From: Comamonadaceae bacterium
Lineage (GTDB): Bacteria; Pseudomonadota; Gammaproteobacteria; Burkholderiales; Burkholderiaceae_C
Length of the DNA stretch: 35,717 bases
Assembly: GCA_947378275.1 (NCBI GenBank)
Contig: CANCJD010000005.1
Span: forward strand, 1 to 35,717
Direction: 5' to 3'
Shown here: piece after piece, positions 1 through 11,843 of the stretch
How positions within the stretch are numbered: position 1 is the stretch's first letter
Layout of the letters: each line of letters opens with the position of its first letter
Position numbers and translations under genes: made by a program
The notes under the pieces: model-generated
Databases searched by the model: none
What the model saw: the letters and a program-made list of their open reading frames with translations, nothing else
What the model was told of the DNA's origin: nothing

Positions 1-131
1 GCACGCAGGCGCCGCCCAACTTGAGCCCTCATCATAGCCCGAGCCACCCTCTTAGAATGGTGGGTTACGTCCCGTGGGCCTGCGCGTTTGCAGCCCCGCC
101 GACGCCCTTTGACCTCCGCTAAGAACCGTCC

Positions 132-1679
132 ATGTCCGAAGTCCATTCCCACTCCCCCGCCCTGCCCGACGAAAACCAGCTCATCCACGAGCGCCGGGAA
201 AAGCTCAAGGTGCTGCGCCAGCGCCAGGCCGACGGTTTGGGCGTGGCTTTTCCCAACGACTTCCAGCCCAGCCACAAGGCAGCCGAATTGTTTGCCAGCT
301 ACGACCAGCACGACACCGCAGCGCTGGCCGAGATCGGCGCCACCGCCCGCGTAGCCGGGCGCATGATGCTCAAGCGCGTGATGGGCAAGGCCAGCTTTTG
401 CACCCTGCAAGACGCGTCCTTTGGCCCCACGGCCGGCCGCATCCAGATCTACGTCAAGGGCGAAGACGTGGGCGCGGAACTGTACGAAGACTTCAAACAC
501 TGGGACCTGGGCGACATCGTGGCCGCCGAAGGAACAGTGTTCAAGACCAAAACCGGCGAGCTGTCCATCCACGCCACCCGCGTGCGCCTGCTGACCAAGA
601 GCCTGCGGCCCATGCCCGACAAGTTCCACGGCATTGCCGACCAAGAGGTCAAATACCGCCAGCGCTACATCGACTTGATGACCGACGAGGCTTCACGCAA
701 GCGCTTTGTGGCGCGCAGCCGGGCGGTGAGCGGCATTCGCGAATTCATGGTGCAGCACGACTTTTTGGAAGTGGAAACGCCCATGCTCCACCCGATTCCG
801 GGCGGCGCCAACGCCAAGCCGTTTACCACCCACCACAACGCCCTGGACCAGCAGATGTTCTTGCGCATTGCGCCAGAGCTGTATTTGAAGCGCCTGATCG
901 TGGGTGGGTTCGATCGGGTGTTTGAGATCAACCGCAACTTCCGCAACGAAGGCATTTCGGTGCGCCACAACCCCGAGTTCACCATGATGGAGTTCTACGC
1001 GGCCTACTGGAACTACCAGGATTTGATGACGTTTACCGAAAACCTGGTGCGCGACGCCGCCATCAAGGCCACCGGCAGCCTGCAAATGAGCTACGGCGGC
1101 AAGCCCGTCGATCTGGCCCAGCCCTTTGAGCGCCTGACCATCATCGAAGCCATCCAAAAGTACACCGACGCGGGCGACAACGTGTTCAACGCCGAGTGGC
1201 TGACCAACGCCGTGCGCAAACTCGGCATGACCGAAGCCAAGCACCACCTGTCCACCCGCAGCATGGCCAGTCTACAGGTGCTGTACTTTGAAGAAACGGT
1301 AGAAGACAAGCTGTGGCAGCCCACCTTTATTTGCGAGCACCCGGTAGAAATTTCCCCGCTGGCGCGCGAAAGCGACACCAAGCCCGGCGTGACCGAGCGT
1401 TTTGAGCTTTACATCACCGGCCGCGAGTTTGGCAACGGCTTTAGCGAGTTGAACGACGCGCAAGACCAAGCCGCGCGCTTTCATGCCCAGGTGGCGGCCA
1501 AAGACAACGGCGACGACGAAGCGATGTACTACGACCACGACTTTGTGCGCGCCCTGGAATACGGCATGCCCCCCACCGGCGGCTGCGGCATCGGCATTGA
1601 CCGCCTGATGATGCTGCTGACCGACAGCGCCAGCATCCGCGACATTATTCTGTTCCCCGCCCTGCGGCGCGAGGTGTGA
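132..1679 (+). CDS. lysS: Lysyl-tRNA synthetase, class II
   Basis: 515-aa ORF with class II aaRS motifs ([52 protein letters not shown]). Confidence 0.97.
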   Translation: MSEVHSHSPALPDENQLIHERREKLKVLRQRQADGLGVAFPNDFQPSHKAAELFASYDQHDTAALAEIGATARVAGRMMLKRVMGKASFCTLQDASFGPTAGRIQIYVKGEDVGAELYEDFKHWDLGDIVAAEGTVFKTKTGELSIHATRVRLLTKSLRPMPDKFHGIADQEVKYRQRYIDLMTDEASRKRFVARSRAVSGIREFMVQHDFLEVETPMLHPIPGGANAKPFTTHHNALDQQMFLRIAPELYLKRLIVGGFDRVFEINRNFRNEGISVRHNPEFTMMEFYAAYWNYQDLMTFTENLVRDAAIKATGSLQMSYGGKPVDLAQPFERLTIIEAIQKYTDAGDNVFNAEWLTNAVRKLGMTEAKHHLSTRSMASLQVLYFEETVEDKLWQPTFICEHPVEISPLARESDTKPGVTERFELYITGREFGNGFSELNDAQDQAARFHAQVAAKDNGDDEAMYYDHDFVRALEYGMPPTGGCGIGIDRLMMLLTDSASIRDIILFPALRREV

Positions 1680-2191
1680 AGCCCCTGCCCTACCTGCAGG
1701 CTTACCCGGAAACCACACGCACCCAGGTCCAAGCACTGCTCGACCAAGGGCGGGTGGCCAAGTGGCTGACCGACAAATACCCGCAAGGCCACGGCCTGCG
1801 CACCGACCGCGCTTTGTACGACTATGTGCAAGACGCCAAAAACAGCTATTTGCGCGGCGCCGAGCCCCTGAGCAAGGTGGCTTTTGACAGCAAGCTGCAC
1901 GTGGTGCAAAACGCCTTGGGCACACACACCACCATCTCGCGGGTGCAGGGTTCGCGCCTGAAAACCAAGCACGAGATCCGCATCGCCAGCCTGTTCAAGG
2001 ACGCCCCGCCCGAGTTTTTGCGCATGATCGTGGTGCACGAGCTGGCGCACCTGCGCGAGCGCGCGCACGACAAGCCCTTTTACAAGCTATGCGCCCACAT
2101 GGAGCCCGACTACCACCAACTGGAGTTTGAAGTGCGTGTCTACCTGACGCACCTAGAAGCGACAGGCGAGCGCTTGTGGGCTAAGCCCTAG
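1676..2191 (+). CDS. YgjP/DUF45-like putative metal-dependent hydrolase (HELAH motif)
   Basis: 171 aa from a GTG start overlapping the lysS stop by 4 nt (GTGTGA context). Contains [28 protein letters not shown], typical of the YgjP-like HExxH family. Confidence 0.85.
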   Translation: MKPLPYLQAYPETTRTQVQALLDQGRVAKWLTDKYPQGHGLRTDRALYDYVQDAKNSYLRGAEPLSKVAFDSKLHVVQNALGTHTTISRVQGSRLKTKHEIRIASLFKDAPPEFLRMIVVHELAHLRERAHDKPFYKLCAHMEPDYHQLEFEVRVYLTHLEATGERLWAKP

Positions 2192-3396
2192 CCCACCATC
2201 GCCCGCAGGGCTTGGGCGATGTCGGCCTGCAGGTCGGCCACAGCCTCCAGCCCGACCGAAAAACGCACCATGGTGCCCTGGGCAATTTCTGCCGGCCACA
2301 CGCTGCGCATGGAACGCAAATCGTAGGGCACCACCAAACTCACTGGGCCGGCCCAGCTATAACCCAGGCGGAAAAGCTGCAAAGCGTCACAAAACGCGTC
2401 CACCTGGTCTTGCGAAAAATGCGGCGCAAACACCACGCTGAACAGACAGGCCGCGCCGCCATCGGGTCGGTCGCACAGGGTTTTCCAAAAACCGTGGCCC
2501 GGAGACCTGGGCAACGCCGGGTGCAGCACCTGCACAAAAGCGCTTTGCGTCTGGCACCAAGCGGCCAAGGCGCGCGTGGCCTCGTCATGGGCGCGGTAGC
2601 GCAGCGTGATGCTGGGCAGCGAGCGCAGCACCATTTCGGCGTCGTTGGCTCCCACCGCCAGCCCGAGGCGCATATGGCAGAGCTTGATTTTGAGGTGCAG
2701 GGCTGTGTCTCGGGTGATGACGCTGCCCATGAGCACATCGCCACCACCGCTGGGGTATTTGGTCAGCGCATGGGCCGAAATATCCACCGCCAGCGGCTCG
2801 GGTGCGCCGGGTTCCAGATCAAAGGGCTTAAAGGCGATGCCCGCGCCCCAGGTGTTGTCCAGCGCCACCAGCGCACCGTGCTGCTTGCAAATGCGCACCA
2901 GCGCTGGCAGATCGGGAAACTCCAGCGTCACCGAGCCGGCCGCCTCCACCCAGACCATGCGGGTGGCGCTCGAGAGCTTGGCCGCCAGGTCTTGCGGGTC
3001 CATGGCGTTGTAGTAGCGGTGGGTAATGCCCCAGGCGCGCAGTTCGCCTTCGGCCAGGGTTTTGTTGGGGCCGTAGGCGTTGTCGGGAATCAGCAGCTCG
3101 TCGCCGGTTTTGAGCACGGCCAGCGCCACAAGTGCCACGGCCGCCAGCCCGCTGGGCACCAGCACGCACTGCGCGCCGCCTTCTAGCGTGCACAGGCGCT
3201 CTTCGAGCGCATAGGTGGTGGGCGTGCCGTGCAGGCCGTAGGTGTAAGCGGTTTTGTCTTTCCACTCGCGGCTGCGCATGGCTGCCACCGTGGGAAAGAA
3301 CACGGTCGAGGCCTTGTGCACCGCGTGCGCCGGTCCGGCAAAGCCCTCGGGGGCTTCGTAGGGGTGGTGGATCAGCGTGGTGCTTAGAGCGCTCAT
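2188..3396 (-). CDS. metC: PLP-dependent cystathionine beta-lyase (Cys/Met metabolism family)
   Basis: 402 aa; VPSGLAAVALVALAVLKTGDELLIPDNAYGPN and ISAHALTKYPSGGGDVLMGSV (PLP lysine region). Confidence 0.88.
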   Translation of the reverse strand: MSALSTTLIHHPYEAPEGFAGPAHAVHKASTVFFPTVAAMRSREWKDKTAYTYGLHGTPTTYALEERLCTLEGGAQCVLVPSGLAAVALVALAVLKTGDELLIPDNAYGPNKTLAEGELRAWGITHRYYNAMDPQDLAAKLSSATRMVWVEAAGSVTLEFPDLPALVRICKQHGALVALDNTWGAGIAFKPFDLEPGAPEPLAVDISAHALTKYPSGGGDVLMGSVITRDTALHLKIKLCHMRLGLAVGANDAEMVLRSLPSITLRYRAHDEATRALAAWCQTQSAFVQVLHPALPRSPGHGFWKTLCDRPDGGAACLFSVVFAPHFSQDQVDAFCDALQLFRLGYSWAGPVSLVVPYDLRSMRSVWPAEIAQGTMVRFSVGLEAVADLQADIAQALRAMVG

Positions 3397-3420
3397 GGTC
3401 CGGGCCGGCTTTTTAAACGC

Positions 3421-3945
3421 TCAGACGCTCCACTTTTCGATCAGTTGCTGCGGACGCAGCGCGTCGTAGCTCTCAAAAGGCTGGTGGATCCAAGGGTTGG
3501 TCGGCAAAAACTCCACCGCGTAGTCGGGGGTGAAGGTGGACAAGGCCTTGGTCCAGATCACGGCGCTGCGCAGTTCGGTGATGGGTTGGTAGTTGTTGCG
3601 CAACTGGTGGATCACGGCGTTGAGCGTGTGGCCGGAATCGGCCAGGTCGTCCACCAGCAGCACCTTGCCAGCAATCTCTCCCTTGGGCGTGGTGATGAAG
3701 CGGGCGATGTCCAGGTTGCCCTGCACCGTGCCAGCGTCGGACCGGTAGGAGCTGGTGGACATGATGGCCAGGGGCTTGTCAAACACCCGGGAGAGGATGT
3801 CGCCGGGGCGCATGCCGCCGCGGGCCAGGCACAAAATCGTGTCAAATTCCCAGCCGGACTGGAACACCTTGATGGCCAGTTTTTCGATCAGGTTGTGGTA
3901 TTCGTCGTAGCTGACGTACAGGTGTTTACCGTCTTCAGTAAGCAT
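3421..3945 (-). CDS. Phosphoribosyltransferase (purine PRTase-like)
   Basis: The 288-aa ORF is over-extended; start taken at MLTEDGKHLYVSYDEYHN. PRPP-binding motif VLLVDDLADSGHTL. Confidence 0.85.
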   Translation of the reverse strand: MLTEDGKHLYVSYDEYHNLIEKLAIKVFQSGWEFDTILCLARGGMRPGDILSRVFDKPLAIMSTSSYRSDAGTVQGNLDIARFITTPKGEIAGKVLLVDDLADSGHTLNAVIHQLRNNYQPITELRSAVIWTKALSTFTPDYAVEFLPTNPWIHQPFESYDALRPQQLIEKWSV

Positions 3946-3971
3946 AAAAGCTCCTTTATTTGGGGTCTGAA

Positions 3972-5360
<1,389 letters not shown>

Positions 5361-6509
5361 TCAAAGAGCGGTGACGCACCAGACAGCGTCACGCTGCACC
5401 AGTTCGCGGTCACATTGGAATTCATCGACTTCACTTTCGTGGCCAGGCAAAACACACACCACGGTTTCGCCTGCAGCGCGCAATTGCGCAATCACGTCGC
5501 GCAGCGAACGGTCTTCGCCCCAGGGCGCACGGATGGCCGCACGCAGCGCCGGCACGCCTGCCGCCACCACCAAAGCTTTGATGTCCAGGCTAAAACCCAC
5601 CGCCGGACGCTTGCGCCCAAACACCGAGCCTACGGCGTCGTAGCGTCCGCCGCGCACCAAGGCGTCGGGCGCGCCGGCCGCGTAAACAGCAAAGCGCGCG
5701 CCGCTGTAGTAGGCATAGCCCCGCAAATCGGCCAGGTCGAAGGACACGCTGGCGCCCTCAATATGCCCGGCCAGCCACTGCAATTGATCAAGCGCCTCAT
5801 GGATCTGGGGCAAGGCGGGCAACACACGGCGCGCTTCTTCCAGAATGGATGCGTCGCCATAAAGCTGCGTGAGATGCTGCAAGGCCGCAGCAATGTCGGC
5901 TGGCGCATGGGTGGTGAGCGCGCCCAGGGCGCTGGCGTCTTTGCTGGCCAGTGCGGCGTGCACGTCGGCGGTTTGCTGTGGCGACAGCGTGGTCTGCGAT
6001 AGCAAGGCGTTGACGATGCGCACATCGGCCAAATCCACGGCCAACACATCCACTTTTGCAGCGCGCAGGCTGTCAAGGGCAAGCTCCAGTATTTCGAGAT
6101 CGGCCTCTAGTCCGGCGTGGCCGTAAATTTCCGCGCCTAGCTGCAATGGTTCGCGCGTGGCGTGGGGCGCGGCCGGGCGGGTGTGCAGCACCGGACCGCA
6201 ATAGCAGAGCCGGGTGACACCTGCGCGGTTGAGCAAATGGGCGTCAATGCGGGCGACTTGCGGCGTGCTGTCGGCGCGCAGACCCATCATGCGGCCTGAT
6301 ATCTGGTCCACCAGTTTGAAGGTTTGCAGGTCCAGCGCCTCGCCAGTGCCGGTAAGCAGCGACTCCAGGTGTTCAAGCAGTGGCGGCATGACCAATTCGT
6401 AGCCATAGCAGCGCGCCATGTCCAGCAAATTGCGTCGGATTTCTTCGATGTGGCGCGCCTCAGAGGGCAGCACATCGGCAATATGATCCGGGAGGACCCA
6501 AGCGGACAT
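5361..6509 (-). CDS. hisZ: ATP phosphoribosyltransferase regulatory subunit (HisS paralogue)
   Basis: 382 aa, class II aaRS-like fold without full catalytic motifs; starts [30 protein letters not shown]; adjacent to purA. Confidence 0.93.
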   Translation of the reverse strand: MSAWVLPDHIADVLPSEARHIEEIRRNLLDMARCYGYELVMPPLLEHLESLLTGTGEALDLQTFKLVDQISGRMMGLRADSTPQVARIDAHLLNRAGVTRLCYCGPVLHTRPAAPHATREPLQLGAEIYGHAGLEADLEILELALDSLRAAKVDVLAVDLADVRIVNALLSQTTLSPQQTADVHAALASKDASALGALTTHAPADIAAALQHLTQLYGDASILEEARRVLPALPQIHEALDQLQWLAGHIEGASVSFDLADLRGYAYYSGARFAVYAAGAPDALVRGGRYDAVGSVFGRKRPAVGFSLDIKALVVAAGVPALRAAIRAPWGEDRSLRDVIAQLRAAGETVVCVLPGHESEVDEFQCDRELVQRDAVWCVTAL

Positions 6510-6570
6510 GAATTGGAGACACTTTGTTAAAAACGCGATTTTACCGGTCTGTAAACCAGTAAACGCAATG

Positions 6571-6590
6571 CGGCCCGAGAAATCGGGCCG
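6571..6590 (-). terminator. Hairpin downstream of hflC, possible terminator or mRNA 3'-end stabiliser
   Basis: Perfect 8-bp inverted repeat CGGCCCGA-GAAA-TCGGGCCG starting 12 nt past the hflC stop. No clear U-tract directly after it on the minus strand. Confidence 0.5.
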
Positions 6591-6602
6591 GACAGTCAGC
6601 GC

Positions 6603-7505
6603 TTATTTCTTGGCGCCGCCCACGGCAGAGCCGCCGCCCCGGAAGATTTTGAAGAATTCGCTGGACGACGGATCGACCACCATCACGTCGCTCTTGTTGG
6701 CGAAGCTGTTTTTGTACGCCTCCAGGCTGCGGTAGAACTGGGCAAATTGCGGATCGCGGTTGAAGGCATCGGCATAAATGCGAGCAGCTTCGGCGTCGCC
6801 CTCACCCTTGATTTTTTGTGCGTCGCGGTAGGCATTGGCAATCGTCACTTCGCGCTGGCGGTCGGCATCTGCACGAATTTTTTCGCCTTCGGCTGCACCC
6901 GTGGAGCGCAGTTCATTGGCCACGCGCTTGCGCTCAGCTTCCATGCGGCGGTAGACCGATTCGGTGATCGCTTCCACATAGTCCACGCGGGTGATCCGCA
7001 CGTCCACCACGTCCACGCCCCAGGGCTTGGCGCCACGCACCTTGGCCAGCACTTCAGCCTTCACATCGGCCATCAGCGCCTCGCGCTTCAGGGACAACAG
7101 TTCCTTGACGGTGCGTTTGTTGATTTCTTCCTGAAAAGCATTGCGCACCACGCGGTTGAGCTGGCTGGCGCCCGCGCCTTCGTTCAAACCGACATTGCGG
7201 ATGTAGTCCGACGGCTCGGAGATGCGCCAGCGCACGTACCAGTCGATCACCACGCGCTGCTTTTCGGCGGTGAGCATGGGCTCGGCGTCGGTGCTGTCGA
7301 GCGTGAGCAAGCGCTTGTCGATGTAAGACACGTTTTGAAACGGCGGGGGCAGCTTCCAGTTCAGGCCGGGCTCGGTAATCACTTCCTTGATCTGGCCCAG
7401 GGCGTACACCACACCAAACTGGCGCTGGTCCACCACAAACAAAGTAGAACTTGCCAGCGCAAAGAGCACCAGCAGCGACGAGACAATCAATCCAATACGG
7501 TTCAT
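6603..7505 (-). CDS. hflC: Protease modulator HflC (SPFH/band 7)
   Basis: 300 aa; N-terminal TM segment; FVVDQRQFGVVYALGQIKEVITEPGLNWKLPPPFQNV. Confidence 0.96.
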   Translation of the reverse strand: MNRIGLIVSSLLVLFALASSTLFVVDQRQFGVVYALGQIKEVITEPGLNWKLPPPFQNVSYIDKRLLTLDSTDAEPMLTAEKQRVVIDWYVRWRISEPSDYIRNVGLNEGAGASQLNRVVRNAFQEEINKRTVKELLSLKREALMADVKAEVLAKVRGAKPWGVDVVDVRITRVDYVEAITESVYRRMEAERKRVANELRSTGAAEGEKIRADADRQREVTIANAYRDAQKIKGEGDAEAARIYADAFNRDPQFAQFYRSLEAYKNSFANKSDVMVVDPSSSEFFKIFRGGGSAVGGAKK

Positions 7506-7514
7506 GGGGTTCTC

Positions 7515-8879
7515 CTAGCGCACGTCGCGTTCGCGGGTGCGGGCCGCGTCGCGGCTGCGGGGGTCGGTGCTGGCGGCGGCCGGACTGGTGGGGGCAGCGG
7601 CGGGCGCTGCGGCTGCCGCAGGGGCTGCGACGGGTTCACCGACAGCGCCCATTTGCAAAATCTTCTCTAACGGCATATTGAGCAATGTGGCACCCTGGCG
7701 CGAGTCCACCAGCACCTTGGTTACGTTGGTATAGATTTGCTGCATGGTGTCCAAGTACATGCGGTCGCGGGTGACCTGGGGCGCTTTTTGGTATTCGTTG
7801 TACACCGAGCGAAAGCGCTGCGCGTCACCCTGGGCCTGGGCCACCACGCGGGATTTGTAGGCATCGGCCTCTTCCTTCAGGCGCGAGGCCGAACCGACCG
7901 CGCGCGGAACAACGTCATTGGCGTAGGCCTGGGCTTCGTTCTTGGCGCGTTCACGTTCCTGGCCGGCCTTGAGCACATCGTCAAATGAGGCCTGCACTTG
8001 CTCAGGGGGACGCACGCCGCCCTGCTGCAAGTTGATTCCCACCACTTCGATGCCGACCTTGTAGCGGTCCAATATCTCTTGCATCATGGCGCGGACTTTG
8101 GGGGCAATCTGGTCACGGTCTTCGGACAAAGCGGCATCCATGTTCATCTTGCCCAGCACTTCACGCACCGAGGTTTCGGCGGCCTGCACTACTGCGTCGG
8201 AGGGGTTTTTGCTCTCAAACAAAAAGGCCCGCGCGTCGTTCAGGCGGTATTGCACCGCAAACTTGATGTCCAGGATGTTCTCGTCCTGCGTCAGCATGGC
8301 CGACTCGCGCAGGCCCGTGGCCTTGAGCACGTTGTCGCGCCCCACGTCGACCGAGCGGATTTGCGTCACAAACACCAGCTCGTGGCGCTGTATGGGGTAC
8401 GGCAGGCGCCAGTTAAAGCCGGCATTGACCGTGGTCTTGTAGCGGCCAAACTGGGTAATCACTGCTTGCTGGCCCTCTTGGACGATAAAGAAGCCCGTGC
8501 CTAGCCAGACCAAAAACACCACGGCCAGAATGACGCCGCCGCCAAGGCCTGCGCCCTTGAAATCAGGAATGAAGCCGCCCGGGCCACGCCCCGCGTCGCC
8601 TGGTGGCTTTTTGCCGCCACCCATCCAGCCATTGAGCTTGCGGTTGAAGTCGCGCCACAGTTCGTCCAAGTCGGGCGGGCCCGACTGCGCGCCGGGGCGT
8701 GGCGTGGGACGCGGCCGCTCTTCGGCTGCGGGCACCTCGTCTTTTGGCTCGGGCGCAGCTTGCGGTTTGGCGGGACCGCCCTCTTCCGGCTTGGCGTCGT
8801 CGGCACGGCCCCAGCGGCTGTCGTTCAGATTGAACATGCGGCCCAGGTTAAAAGTTGGAATTGAAAATTTCATGGTCAT
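7515..8879 (-). CDS. hflK: FtsH protease activity modulator HflK (SPFH/band 7)
   Basis: FFIVQEGQQAVITQFGRYKTTVNAGFNWRLPYPIQRHELV; adjacent to hflC. Start is uncertain among in-frame ATGs at 8909, 8879 and 8873. Confidence 0.94.
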   Translation of the reverse strand: MTMKFSIPTFNLGRMFNLNDSRWGRADDAKPEEGGPAKPQAAPEPKDEVPAAEERPRPTPRPGAQSGPPDLDELWRDFNRKLNGWMGGGKKPPGDAGRGPGGFIPDFKGAGLGGGVILAVVFLVWLGTGFFIVQEGQQAVITQFGRYKTTVNAGFNWRLPYPIQRHELVFVTQIRSVDVGRDNVLKATGLRESAMLTQDENILDIKFAVQYRLNDARAFLFESKNPSDAVVQAAETSVREVLGKMNMDAALSEDRDQIAPKVRAMMQEILDRYKVGIEVVGINLQQGGVRPPEQVQASFDDVLKAGQERERAKNEAQAYANDVVPRAVGSASRLKEEADAYKSRVVAQAQGDAQRFRSVYNEYQKAPQVTRDRMYLDTMQQIYTNVTKVLVDSRQGATLLNMPLEKILQMGAVGEPVAAPAAAAAPAAAPTSPAAASTDPRSRDAARTRERDVR

Positions 8880-8911
8880 AGCCTTCGCACATCGAGTCCG
8901 ATTGTCCACAA

Positions 8912-10078
8912 TTAGGTTTCGGCCTCATGGGCCAAAGGGGGATCGCCGCCGTTGTCGGCGCGGTCGCGGGCGACAATACCGGCCAAGGTGCTGCGCAAAG
9001 TCGAAATGCCAGTGCCGGCGCGGGCGCTCACGAACAGGCGCGGCGTTTGCACACCGTCGATCTCAATGAAGTCTTGTTCTTGCAGCGGCAGATTCTCAGC
9101 CTCCATAGCGTCAATTTTGTTAAACACCAGCAACTGCGGAATGTCCTGCGCCCCGATTTCCTTGAGCACCTGTTGCACCTGGCGGATCTGCAACACATGG
9201 TCTGGGTTGGACGCGTCCACCACGTGCACCAGCAAATCGGCGTCGATGGCTTCCTGCAAGGTCGCTTGAAATGCATCAATCAGCCCGTGCGGCAGGTCTC
9301 GGATAAAGCCCACGGTGTCCGACAAAGACACCGAGCGCTGCGCTTCGCCCAGGTACAACTGGCGCGTGGTGGTGTCCAGCGTGGCAAACAATTGATCGGC
9401 CGCGTAGGCACGCGCCTTGACCAAGGCATTGAACAAGGTCGATTTGCCCGCATTGGTATAGCCAATGAGCGAGATATTGAAGGCGCCACGGCGGTCGCGC
9501 TGCTTGCGCTGGGTCTGGTGCTGGCGCTTGACTTTTTGCAGCTGCTCTTTGGTGCGCTTGATGGTGGTGGCGATCATGCGCCGGTCCAACTCAATTTGCG
9601 TCTCGCCCGGGCCGCCGCGCGTGCCGATGCCGCCGCGCTGGCGCTCCAGGTGCGACCAGCGACGCACCAGACGCGTGCTCAGGTACTGCAAGCGAGCGAG
9701 TTCAACTTGCAACTTGCCTTCGTGGCTGCGGGCCCGCTGGGCAAATATTTCCAAAATCAGAAAAGTGCGGTCATTGACCGGCAGCTCCAGGCGCCGCTCC
9801 AAGTTGCGTTGTTGGCCGGGGCTCAGACTTTGGTCAAACAGGATCTCTTCGGCGCCGTGCTGGGCGGCCAGCAGCTTGATTTCATCGGCTTTGCCGGTGC
9901 CCACAAACAGCGCAGCGTCGGGCGCGCGGCGCTTACAAGTGATGGACGCGACCGGCTCAAGCCCGGCAGTTCGGGCCAGCAAACCCAGTTCTTCGAGCTC
10001 GCCGTCAAAATGGGGCAATCCCAAATCCACACCAACCAAAATGGTTCGTGCGGACGTGGGTCGGTCGGTGGGATTCAA
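8912..10078 (-). CDS. hflX: GTPase HflX
   Basis: 388 aa; GGIGTRGGPGETQIELDRR, LIGYTNAGKSTLFNAL, DTVGFIRDLPHGLIDAFQATL. Confidence 0.97.
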   Translation of the reverse strand: MNPTDRPTSARTILVGVDLGLPHFDGELEELGLLARTAGLEPVASITCKRRAPDAALFVGTGKADEIKLLAAQHGAEEILFDQSLSPGQQRNLERRLELPVNDRTFLILEIFAQRARSHEGKLQVELARLQYLSTRLVRRWSHLERQRGGIGTRGGPGETQIELDRRMIATTIKRTKEQLQKVKRQHQTQRKQRDRRGAFNISLIGYTNAGKSTLFNALVKARAYAADQLFATLDTTTRQLYLGEAQRSVSLSDTVGFIRDLPHGLIDAFQATLQEAIDADLLVHVVDASNPDHVLQIRQVQQVLKEIGAQDIPQLLVFNKIDAMEAENLPLQEQDFIEIDGVQTPRLFVSARAGTGISTLRSTLAGIVARDRADNGGDPPLAHEAET

Positions 10079-10132
10079 ACGGGGAACGGTCTAGATCGCG
10101 GATGCGCGCGGCAGCCTCGCATCAACAAAGTG

Positions 10133-10384
10133 TTAAGCAGCCGGTGATTCGTCAGCGTCGGATGCCGCCGCCAAATTGACCGCGCGTCCTGGGACGATGG
10201 TGGAAATGGCGTGTTTGTAGACCATTTGCGTCACGGTGTTGCGCAGCAAAACTACGTACTGGTCAAAAGATTCGATCTGGCCCTGCAACTTGATGCCATT
10301 GACCAAGTAAACCGACACCGGGATGTGCTCGCGGCGCAATGCGTTGAGAAACGGGTCTTGGAGGAGTTGGCTTTTGTTGTTCAC
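10133..10384 (-). CDS. hfq: RNA chaperone Hfq
   Basis: 83 aa; [59 protein letters not shown]. Confidence 0.99.
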   Translation of the reverse strand: MNNKSQLLQDPFLNALRREHIPVSVYLVNGIKLQGQIESFDQYVVLLRNTVTQMVYKHAISTIVPGRAVNLAAASDADESPAA

Positions 10385-10492
10385 GATATTCTCCGTGTTG
10401 GAAAGTTAGGTCTTTGAAGATACCACATCAAAAATGGATTTTCTGTGGCCCAGCGCCCGCAAGGGCATTGGAAAACTGACGCTGTCAGCGAC

Positions 10493-11827
10493 TCAATCTT
10501 TGTCCGAATAGGGATTGGACGCCGACTTCATCTGGATCAGCAACGGCGTTCCTACCAGGTCGAATTCCTTGCGGAAGCGGCCCTCCAAAAAGCGCTTGTA
10601 GGAGTCAGTGACATGCTCCAGCGAATTGCCATGGATGATGATGATGGGCGGGTTCATGCCGCCTTGGTGCGCGTAGCGCAGCTTGGGGCGGTACATGCCG
10701 GTTTTCTTGGGCGTCTGGAACTGCACGGCCTCCATCAGCAGGCGCGTAAGCACCGGCGTAGGCATCTTGCGATTGGCCGAACGGTGCGCCTGCGCAATCG
10801 AATCCCAGACCGGACCGAGGCCTTGGCGCTTGGTGGCTGATATCAGGTGCAAGGCGGCAAATTTCAGGAAGCCCAGGCGGGTTTCCAGCGAACGCTTGAC
10901 GAGTTCGCGCTGGTATTCGTCCACCGCGTCCCATTTGTTGACGGCTACCACCACCGCGCGACCGGATTCCAGGATGTAGCCTGCAATGTGCGCGTCCTGG
11001 TCGGTAACGCCCTGGATAGCGTCAATCAAGAGCAGCACTACGTTGGCCGACTCGATCGCCTGCAGGGTTTTGACGACCGAGAACTTCTCGATCGCCTCAA
11101 ACACCTTGCCCTTGCGGCGCAGGCCTGCGGTGTCAATCAGCTCAAACTTTTGCCCGCCGCGCTCAAAGGGCACGGCAATCGCGTCGCGGGTGGTACCGGG
11201 CATATCAAACGCCACCAGGCGCTCTTCGCCCAGCCAGGTGTTGATCAGTGTGGACTTGCCCACGTTGGGGCGTCCTGCAACCGCCAGCTTGATGACGGTG
11301 GGGTCGCTCTCTTCCTCGGCCTGCGCCATGGCCAGCGCCAGGGGCTCGAGCACCTGGTCAATCAGCGGGCGAATGCCTTGGCCGTGGGCCGCGCTGATCG
11401 GAATCACGGCGCCCAGGCCCAGCTCGAAAAACTCGGTGAACTGCACGCCGTCGGTCATGCCTTCGGCCTTGTTGGCAACCACGATGGCCGACTTGCCCAG
11501 GCGGCGCAGGTATTTGGCGATTTCGTGGTCTTGGGCCGATACGCCGCCACGCGCGTCCACCACAAACAGCACCACATCGGCCTCGGCCACGGCCTGTCGG
11601 GTCTGCTTGGCCATCTCTTTGTAGATGCCCGAGGCAGCGTCCGGCTCGAAGCCGCCGGTATCGACCACGATGTATTCGTGTTTGCCATGTTTGGCGTTGC
11701 CGTAGTGGCGGTCGCGCGTCAGACCGGCGTAGTCGGCGACGATGGCATCGCGCGTCTTGGTCAGGCGGTTGAACAGGGTTGATTTGCCCACATTGGGTCT
11801 ACCGACCAGGGCGATTACAGGTTTCAT
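10493..11827 (-). CDS. der: Ribosome biogenesis GTPase Der (EngA)
   Basis: 444 aa with tandem G domains ([30 protein letters not shown]) and a C-terminal KH-like domain. Confidence 0.98.
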   Translation of the reverse strand: MKPVIALVGRPNVGKSTLFNRLTKTRDAIVADYAGLTRDRHYGNAKHGKHEYIVVDTGGFEPDAASGIYKEMAKQTRQAVAEADVVLFVVDARGGVSAQDHEIAKYLRRLGKSAIVVANKAEGMTDGVQFTEFFELGLGAVIPISAAHGQGIRPLIDQVLEPLALAMAQAEEESDPTVIKLAVAGRPNVGKSTLINTWLGEERLVAFDMPGTTRDAIAVPFERGGQKFELIDTAGLRRKGKVFEAIEKFSVVKTLQAIESANVVLLLIDAIQGVTDQDAHIAGYILESGRAVVVAVNKWDAVDEYQRELVKRSLETRLGFLKFAALHLISATKRQGLGPVWDSIAQAHRSANRKMPTPVLTRLLMEAVQFQTPKKTGMYRPKLRYAHQGGMNPPIIIIHGNSLEHVTDSYKRFLEGRFRKEFDLVGTPLLIQMKSASNPYSDKD

Positions 11828-11843
11828 GAAGCGCGTAGCCTAA

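Noticed and set aside
2212-3186. 324-aa plus-strand ORF antisense to the metC-like gene
   Set aside because: Shadow ORF; the opposite strand carries clear PLP-enzyme motifs.
8927-10147. 406-aa plus-strand ORF antisense to hflX
   Set aside because: Shadow ORF of GC-rich coding DNA; hflX is unambiguous.
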